A stretch of DNA of 64,000 bases. Origin: Hyaloscypha bicolor E (lineage: Eukaryota; Ascomycota; Leotiomycetes; Helotiales; Hyaloscyphaceae). The stretch's first letter is position 1, and every line of letters begins with the position of its first letter. Of this stretch, positions 57,311 to 64,000 are shown piece by piece. The notes beneath the pieces were generated by a model. It was not told the DNA's origin, ran no database searches, and saw only the letters and a program-made list of their open reading frames with translations. Made by a program: the position numbers and the translations under genes. The stretch covers positions 497,247 to 561,246 of the forward strand of contig NW_020194575.1 in NCBI RefSeq assembly GCF_002865645.1, in the 5' to 3' direction.

Positions 57311-57470
57311 AGTCGGTCCGACCCAAACACAACCAAAAATTTCAAAAAACTCTACTATGCTAATGAATATAAATTGTATTAATAGAAATAATATTATATC
57401 TTATAGTAGTTAATTTCCTATTCTAGGATTTTTAACATCTTTAATATTATAGAATTATAAAATATAGAAT

Positions 57471-57700
<230 letters not shown>

Positions 57701-58984
57701 TAATACTAGTAGTTATATAAATATAAATAGCTTAATTAAATAAAAGATATTGATATATAATTACTAGTAAGCTAATATATTATTAAATAAAGAAATAATA
57801 AACTTAAAAAAGTTAAAATATTTATATTTAAAAGCTTATTATTAAAAAACTAATATAACTTTATAAGAATTTTTAATATATATATATATATATATATAAT
57901 ATAATATAATTAGTTTTTTGTTTATATTTCTTTTACTTATAATTAAAGAATTTAAATATTTTATAAAAGCAAGTATTTTAATAAAATATAAGAAATAAAT
58001 AATTAAATTTTCTTTAATATATATTTATTAACTTATTATTAATTTCTTTAAAGCTTATATAACTTAAAAATTAAACATTTATTAATTATTATAATTTTTA
58101 ATAAAAAAGAAATACAAAAATAAAATTTTATAAATTAGAGAGCTTTAAAAAACTTATATATATTAAATTCTAATTATTATAAGCTAAGTTATTATTAATA
58201 TAACTATTTCTTTAAAAATTATATATATAATTACAGAACTCGGAATTCGGAATATGAGATATAAAATATAATTATATAATCTTTTATTTTATAGATAACT
58301 TAACTAATAGCTAGTTTTTATTAGGCTTAATAGATTTAGTAATTATATATTAATATTATAATACTATAATTCTCGTTTCTAAATATTAACTATTTTATTA
58401 ATTTTATATAAATAGCATTTCATAATTATATAATAGTATTATATATCTTTTAATAAACTAATAATTATAAAACGTTTTAAGTAAAAGAAATAAAAAAACA
58501 AAAAGAATAAAAATTAAAAAATTAAAAAAACTAAAAAAAAACTAAAAAAAACTAATTATAAAGCTTTTATAAGAAATACTTATAATATTAATAAAGCTTT
58601 ATAATAATTATTAAGAAATATTAATAATATAAATAAAAACCAATATATATATAATTATTATTAGTTTATTAATAATATATAATATTATTATATAATATAT
58701 ATAAAATACTAGTATATTAAATTAGTAAAGTAATTATTATTTAGAAGTAAGAATTATAGATTATAGTATTAATATATAATTCCTAAATCTATTAAGTCTA
58801 ATAGGAACTGCTTTATTAGTCAAGTTATATATATAATATATAATAAAATAGCTATAATTATTATTAATAATTATTAATTAAATAATAAATAAAATTTAAT
58901 TAAAAGTTTAAAGATTTGTATAATTCTTATTATAATAATTTAAAAGTAACTGAAAAATAATATATTTTATTATATATAATTAAT

Positions 58985-59146
58985 TAATATAAAATATTAA
59001 AATATAAAATATTAAAATATAAAATATTAAAATATAAAATATTAAAATATAAAATATTAAAATATAAAATATTAAAATATAAAATATTAAAATATAAAAT
59101 ATTAAAATATAAAATATTAAAATATAAAATATTAAAATATATATAT
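58985..59146 (+). repeat. 15-bp tandem repeat
   Basis: About ten head-to-tail copies of AAAATATAAAATATT, almost identical, in the AT-rich island. The uniformity suggests recent expansion by slippage. Confidence 0.9.
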
Positions 59147-59934
59147 ATTTTTGAAAAAGTTTAATTATTTAAAGAATACTTTTATAATACTAATAATTTA
59201 TAAAACTTTAATTAAGAAAATAATAATAAATAAAAAGTATTTAAAATAATTTTTTTTTTAATTTTAAATAATAAATTAGTTTTCTTTTTAATAAATCTAA
59301 TTAAATTAAAAACTCGTAATATAAGTTATTAAAATATCTAATATTATTATATTTTTGAAAAAAACCATTCTTTAAATTATATAATTTATTTTATATATAT
59401 TAAATATTAAATATAATATAAATATATCTTTTAATAAAATTAGAAAAACTAAAATTGAGTCTATTTATAAAAGAAATATATATATAAGTTTTTTAATAAT
59501 TCAAAAAACTTAAAAATGTAATATAAATTCTTATTAAATGAAATTATAATATTCTTAATATAAGATTTAAGTATTTAAAGAATATTAGATATATTATATT
59601 ACTTAATATTAATATCTTTAAATTACTAATATTTTAATAAAACTTAATATTATTAAATAAAAGATTTAAGTTATTTAATATATATTAGCTTATTTTTTTT
59701 AAAATTATTCTTAAAGTATTAATTCTTTAATTTTATTAATATATAATATTAATAAATTATATTTTAATATATAAAAGTAAAAGAAAATATTGAGTAATAA
59801 AAATAAGTAATAAAAATATTAATTTAATTTAATTTTTAAAATTGAGCCTCAATTTTTATAATATAATAATAAAAGAAAAGCCTATTTAATTACATAAGAT
59901 ATAAACCTAATTATTATTATAATATTAATAATAA

Positions 59935-59976
59935 AATAATCGAAATAATCGAAATAATCGAAATAATCGAAATAAT
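59935..59976 (+). repeat. 9-bp tandem repeat
   Basis: Between four and five copies of AATAATCGA near the right side of the AT-rich island. Confidence 0.85.
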
Positions 59977-60247
59977 GCAATTTCTCTCTTATATTTAGTA
60001 TTATATAATCTTTTAAGAAATTTACGCGTTTTATATAATTAAAAATCACAATTTGAAAATAGTATATATACTTTAAAATTCAATTATAAATTAACTGTGC
60101 ATTATATTAAATCTAGATTAATATGGTTTGTTCGCCCGGTTTAGCTCTATAATCCAATATTTTAGTATTAATAAATTGTAGTTGTGGTTAAAGAATTACT
60201 GTGGGTTTAAAGGGTGGCTAATTTGTTGCTTTTGGGTCGGACCGACT

Positions 60248-60554
60248 CTACGGATATCGCGGCATAAAGTCATGCGACTTCAGGGCATGTCTAACCGAGA
60301 TATACTATTCGTCTTCTACAGGCTCAGATTATAGTAAAGGCAGACGCTAGAAGTCCCTATAATTATAGGCCCAAGCCCTATAAGGCTTTTCAGGAATTAA
60401 AAGATATTTCTAGGGTATGCCCCAGTAAATACAGGGGTTTAATCGCTAAAGTTCCCTATAAAACCTCTAAGTTCCAGCGTCTAAGCGCTATAGCTATAGG
60501 CACTACATGGCACATATACTAAAGTCGCATGACTTTATGCCGCGATATCCGTAG
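60248..60554. mobile_element. 307-bp fold-back element abutting the AT-rich island
   Basis: Perfect 33-bp inverted arms begin CTACGGATATCGCGGCATAA (60248-60280 and 60522-60554). The interior of about 240 bp has normal GC and short palindromes (CTATAATTATAGG). The left arm starts one base after the inverted motif closing the AT-rich island. No target duplication is evident, so it may be one end of a larger compound element. Confidence 0.75.
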
Positions 60555-61387
60555 GCTTGAGACGCACCCCAGTATCGGAAGCCACTTCCAAAAAACTAAA
60601 TCGAGCCTTGGCTTTTCTCCCACACTACAGAAACACCTTGCATGGACTGCAAGTTTCAAAATTTACGCCAACCAACACGCCTAACCCCATGCTACCGAAC
60701 CCCGGTCAATGCCCTCCAACACTGTGGGGGTTTTCCCTCGCATGATAAACAGTCTGCTCTTCATCAAACAAAATGTTCAAAATGGGCGATCTGCATCATA
60801 ATCTGGAAGCTCTAATTTCTCTATTTGTTGAGATACTTTGAACTGCCCCTGGAAATCTAGCGAGGCGGCACGTGAGCAAGCGAGAACAGCCTCAACACCC
60901 CCCAAAACATCAACAAGTCAGAGACTTCTTCAGGGAGACTCCGGGACGCACGAAGACGATAAAGCAACAATCCCAGTGCCTTCAATAATCAGTCTTGTCA
61001 CCTGTTTCCGCGCCGCGGCCCCGGATTTGGAAAGCGTGGGGCTTGTCAAATCCAACATCTCGATTTTCAATCTCTTATCGTCGGACTGACCCGAAGATCT
61101 TAAAATGGCAAGGGTTTCAGGCACGGCGATCTCACATTCAACCAACTTTCTTAACTTTATCTTCGGGTTGGCCCCGAGTATCTTGCATCGATATCAACTT
61201 GAAGCCAAGTTAAAAATATAAAAAAAAAGACTTGTGTCATGACATTCAACTATAAGTTAAGTCCAGTTTTTCACTTCGTCGCGTCGTTTCAGAATCCATC
61301 TCTTTTAGCAAAGCTCATCACACCCAGAGAGGACTGCTTCAAAGAAGACGCCTCAAGCAAATACACCTCTCCATCTTCACTTCAGTC
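60555..61387. other. intergenic upstream of the permease
   Basis: About 830 bp. ORFs at 60557-60745, 60838-61089 and 60930-61145 overlap each other and show no motifs I trust. The permease promoter should be here. Confidence 0.4.
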
Positions 61388-63273
61388 ATGGATTTTAAAC
61401 ATTTTTGGGAGGAGCATGTTGTGCTCAAGCCAAAGCCAGGATCGTTCAGCACTGGTGATCCACATGCCATCATGTAAGTGCAATTCCCGAAACGGCATTT
61501 CGCAATTTGGAATTCTCACAAGTTCCCGTGAACCGGGGTTCGAGCTTCTGTTGTCAACTTTTGAATATCTCGCTAGTTGCTCGGTAATTCTATTAGGCAA
61601 TGCTGATATTGAGACTATCAGGTACACAAACGAAGACATGGATCCGATCAAGAGAAAAGACCGCACTTACGCATGGTACCAGATGGGTCTCTTCTGGATC
61701 GCCGAAGGATTCAACGCCGCCCAACTTCAAGTATCCAGCTCAGCCTTTTCTCTCGGTCTCAACCCCGGATTATGCGTCCTCGCCTGTTTCGTCGGGAACG
61801 TCATTGTCTCTCTCCCCTGCGCAGCCTCGGGATATCTAGGCAGCAAACTTGGAACCAATTTTCCTGGAACCGTCAGAGCATCGTTCGGAATGCAAGGATC
61901 CAAATGGGCTATGATTGTCCGAGCAGTCCCCTGCATCATCTATTACGGTATACAAGTCAGTCTCGCAGGCCAAGCTGTTCAGGCGTGTACTACCGCTATC
62001 TGGCCATCTTTTGACAATTGGAAGATCAATGCAATCCCCGCTTCCGCCAACATTACCGCTCAACAGATCCTATGCTTCGTCATCTTCTGGCTTCTCTCGC
62101 TGCCATTTCTGTACCTGCCCATCAAGACGCTCCGCTTTTTGTTCGTTGCGAAAAGTATCTTGGTACCGCTTTACTGGACAGCCATGTTCACTTGGTCTGT
62201 TACGGCTGCAGGGGGGTTCCCCGATGTCGTAAGTGATTCTAAAATATCATCTTGATTATCCAATTTATTCCTTACCGGGCAATGCTGACTCTTAATAGTG
62301 GAAAATGCCAAGTGTGCCCCTTGACGGCATGAGTGTCGGATATCTCTTCGGAATCTGCGTCAATGCTGCCATCTCCGGAAACGCCACGTTTGCTGTCAAC
62401 ATCATGGACATTTCGCGACACTCAAAGAGTGACAGAGCCGCGTGGGTAACGCAACTCTTCGCACTACCCATCCTGGTTACCTTGACCGAACTCCTGGGCT
62501 GCACGATGGCTGTGGCCTCGTCGGTCCTATACGGCGAAATACAGTGGAACCCCCTCGTGGTCATCAATAACTTCGAAAACCGTCCAGGCAAATTCTTCGC
62601 GGGAGCTCTATTTGTCTTCTTCAACATCATGACGAACGTTACTGGAAACTCGATTCCGTTAGCCAATGATCTCACTGGACTGTTCCCTAAATACATCAAT
62701 ATTCGCCGTGGGCAGTTCATCTGTGCCATCGTTTCATTCGCCATCTGCCCCTGGGAGATCGAAGCCAAAGCGACAACTTTCCTAGCTTTTATGGGCGCAT
62801 ATACACTGTTCTTGGGTGCCACTACTGGAGTTATGATGACGGATTATTTCTGGGTCCGTCGGGGATATGGTATCAACATCTTGCATCTCTTCAAACCCCG
62901 TGGAATTTATTGGTACAGTTACGGTTGTAATTGGAGAGCGTTCGTGGCTTGGTTTGTGGCTCTTGCTCCATTCATCCCAGGTATGGTACAGGGCATGGGA
63001 GTCAGGATAATCAACAAGGGAATCCTTAACCTCTATTCGTGGAACTATGTCCTTGTTGTTACGTTTTCAGGATTGCTCTACTTCGTTTTTGCAATAATCT
63101 CACCAGTCCCTGTCCGAACTAGTGATGAGGATCTCGGCAAACTGTATTTGATCGACGGGCTAGATCCGGAAGTCGTGACTGGCGTTTCTAGCAGGTTTGA
63201 AGGCAAAACTGATGAGGGTAGCGACATTGAGAAAAAGAATTACAGAAGTGAAAGTTCGAGTGCCATGGTTTGA
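61388..63273 (+). CDS. NCS1-family nucleobase/allantoin permease
   Basis: Exons 61388-61473, 61523-62228 and 62299-63273 (introns 49 and 70 bp) give 588 residues. The start MDFKHFWEEHVVLKPKPGSF at 61388 is preferred over the longer open frame from 61239, because the 49-bp intron is of normal size for this DNA. The exact N-terminal splice is uncertain. Family blocks are NEDMDPIKRKDRTYAWYQMG, FWIAEGFNAAQLQVSSSAFS, SFGMQGSKWAMIVRAVPCI, NAAISGNATFAVNIMDISRHSK, NVTGNSIPLANDLTGLFPKYI and GAYTLFLGATTGVMMTDYFWVRRGYGINI. About twelve membrane helices are likely. NCS1 proteins import uracil, cytosine, allantoin or hydantoins with H+ or Na+. It lies beside the amidase. Confidence 0.92.
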
Positions 63274-63627
63274 AGGATTTATAGAGAGGCAACGACTAGC
63301 TGGGGCCGTCGGGCAAGAGCGGCGGCTGTTATTGTATTTACTGCAGAGCCTTTCATTACACAAAACAAGCAATTCATTCTGAAATTTGTCATTTACTGAT
63401 TCGATGTTTTCACGCCTAGTGACTTACGGGCTGTATAAGTGGTCTGGCCTGCTAGCAGACTTAGATTTGCTTATTTATAAGAATACATGATACTGTGAGT
63501 GGCTTCTGACATGATTCACTAAATATTTCAAGTTCAAAATGTCAACGACTTATTCTTAGACATGTTCGCTAATATTTTACTTCACTTCAGCAGATTGCTT
63601 CAGTTGAAACAGTGCTTTATTCTATAT
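63274..63627. other. convergent intergenic region
   Basis: About 350 bp between the stop codons of the permease and the amidase. Nothing coding is seen; it should hold both 3' ends. Confidence 0.5.
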
Positions 63628-64000
63628 CTAGAAAGATTTGGAACCCTGGGGTCTCAAATTCGGCATCTCCATAAGCTTCTTTCCGAATGCCATGATCTCT
63701 TTATCTTTTCCCGCTTGCCCTATCAGCGTAACTCCAAAAGGTAAATCTCTTCCATTCTTGTTCTTCCACCACCCCACAGGCACACTGACAGCACACAGAT
63801 CCAACATATTTACAAAGTTGGTAAACTTCCCCATCACTTTATTCCTCGCCATGGGCTCCTCTTCAAGCTCCGCAACTGTGAAATGTCCAACAGTGCTAGG
63901 CACAACCAGAATATCGATCTTGCGGAACTGGATCTCGGCCTGGCGCCTGTGTAATGCCAGTGTGAAGACATCTTGGTATGCACGGGTGGCACTGAAGTTA
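63628..64000 (-). CDS. allophanate-hydrolase-like amidase (partial, C-terminal part)
   Basis: The frame continues past the right edge; 123 C-terminal residues are visible. Motifs of the amidase-signature family, AtzF/allophanate hydrolase branch, are seen: SATRAYQDVFTLALHRRQAE, IDILVVPSTVGHFTVAELEE, GKFTNFVNMLDLCAVSVPVG, LPFGVTLIGQAGKDKEIM. The last visible 20 residues contain GKKLMEMPNLRPQG. The catalytic Ser-cisSer-Lys part is outside the window. It would hydrolyse allophanate or a related urea derivative to ammonia and CO2. It is convergent with the NCS1 permease, which could import the parent compound. The C-terminal allophanate-hydrolase extension is absent, so other amides are possible. 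Confidence 0.85.
   Translation of the reverse strand, partial: NFSATRAYQDVFTLALHRRQAEIQFRKIDILVVPSTVGHFTVAELEEEPMARNKVMGKFTNFVNMLDLCAVSVPVGWWKNKNGRDLPFGVTLIGQAGKDKEIMAFGKKLMEMPNLRPQGSKSF

Noticed and set aside
58985..59976. Tandem repeats considered as a CRISPR-like array
   Set aside because: Units are contiguous, without unique spacers, in AT-rich fungal DNA; these are simple satellites.
61239..61387. Longer N-terminus of the permease from the ATG at 61239
   Set aside because: It would read through a normal 49-bp intron and yields an atypical N-terminus; the ATG at 61388 gives a family-like start.

Overview
The window looks like nuclear DNA of a filamentous ascomycete (Pezizomycotina). Genes are split by short introns, mostly 46-60 bp, with GT...AG borders. 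Several products are typical of the group: a HET-domain protein, Zn2Cys6 regulators, a fungal rhodopsin-fold membrane protein, a GH10 xylanase, and the housekeeping proteins Vid21/Eaf1, Spp2 and Mak11. A Leotiomycete-like fungus would fit, but the sequence alone does not prove it. I joined exons by hand from reading frame, splice borders and family alignment from memory. No database search was run.

Layout. (1) 1-13.7 kb is a compact block of metabolic genes: a histidinol-dehydrogenase-family oxidoreductase (cut by the left edge), a CocE/X-Pro-type serine hydrolase, a cupin, an aldehyde-dehydrogenase-fold protein lacking its catalytic residues, a LigB/DODA-type extradiol dioxygenase, a regulator carrying both two C2H2 fingers and a Zn2Cys6 finger, a small cysteine-rich protein, and a tandem ferredoxin-like (EthD/DABB) protein. 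This could be an undescribed catabolic cluster for an aromatic or heterocyclic compound. (2) 14-18.1 kb is a graveyard: three surface or membrane protein genes riddled with stops, then a 912-bp non-autonomous hAT-type element with a perfect 8-bp target duplication. (3) 18.3-25.8 kb holds a HET gene, a DUF3820-like gene, a long gene-poor stretch and a possible class II hydrophobin relic. (4) 25.8-34.8 kb is conserved housekeeping: vid21, spp2 and an M20 amidohydrolase. (5) 35.7-38.4 kb is an FAD amine-oxidase pseudogene interrupted near its 3' end by a second hAT-type element; the reading frame resumes on the other side. (6) 38.9-56.1 kb holds mak11, an unknown protein, a xylanase, a Zn2Cys6 factor, a rhodopsin-fold protein and a damaged subtilase. 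(7) 56.2-64 kb holds an Asp/Glu-racemase/arylmalonate-decarboxylase-like enzyme, an NCS1 permease and an allophanate-hydrolase-like amidase (cut by the right edge). A 2.9-kb AT-rich, repeat-filled island separates the racemase from the other two.

How the genes may work together. The left block could import-independently hydrolyse, oxidise and open a ring under control of its own two-type zinc-finger regulator. The right block reads as uptake and breakdown of a nitrogen-rich compound such as an allantoin-, hydantoin- or pyrimidine-like substrate. Both are inferences from gene content. The many broken genes, stop codons of the TAG/TGA/TAA type in otherwise aligned frames, and AT-rich islands suggest past repeat-induced point mutation (RIP) and transposition.
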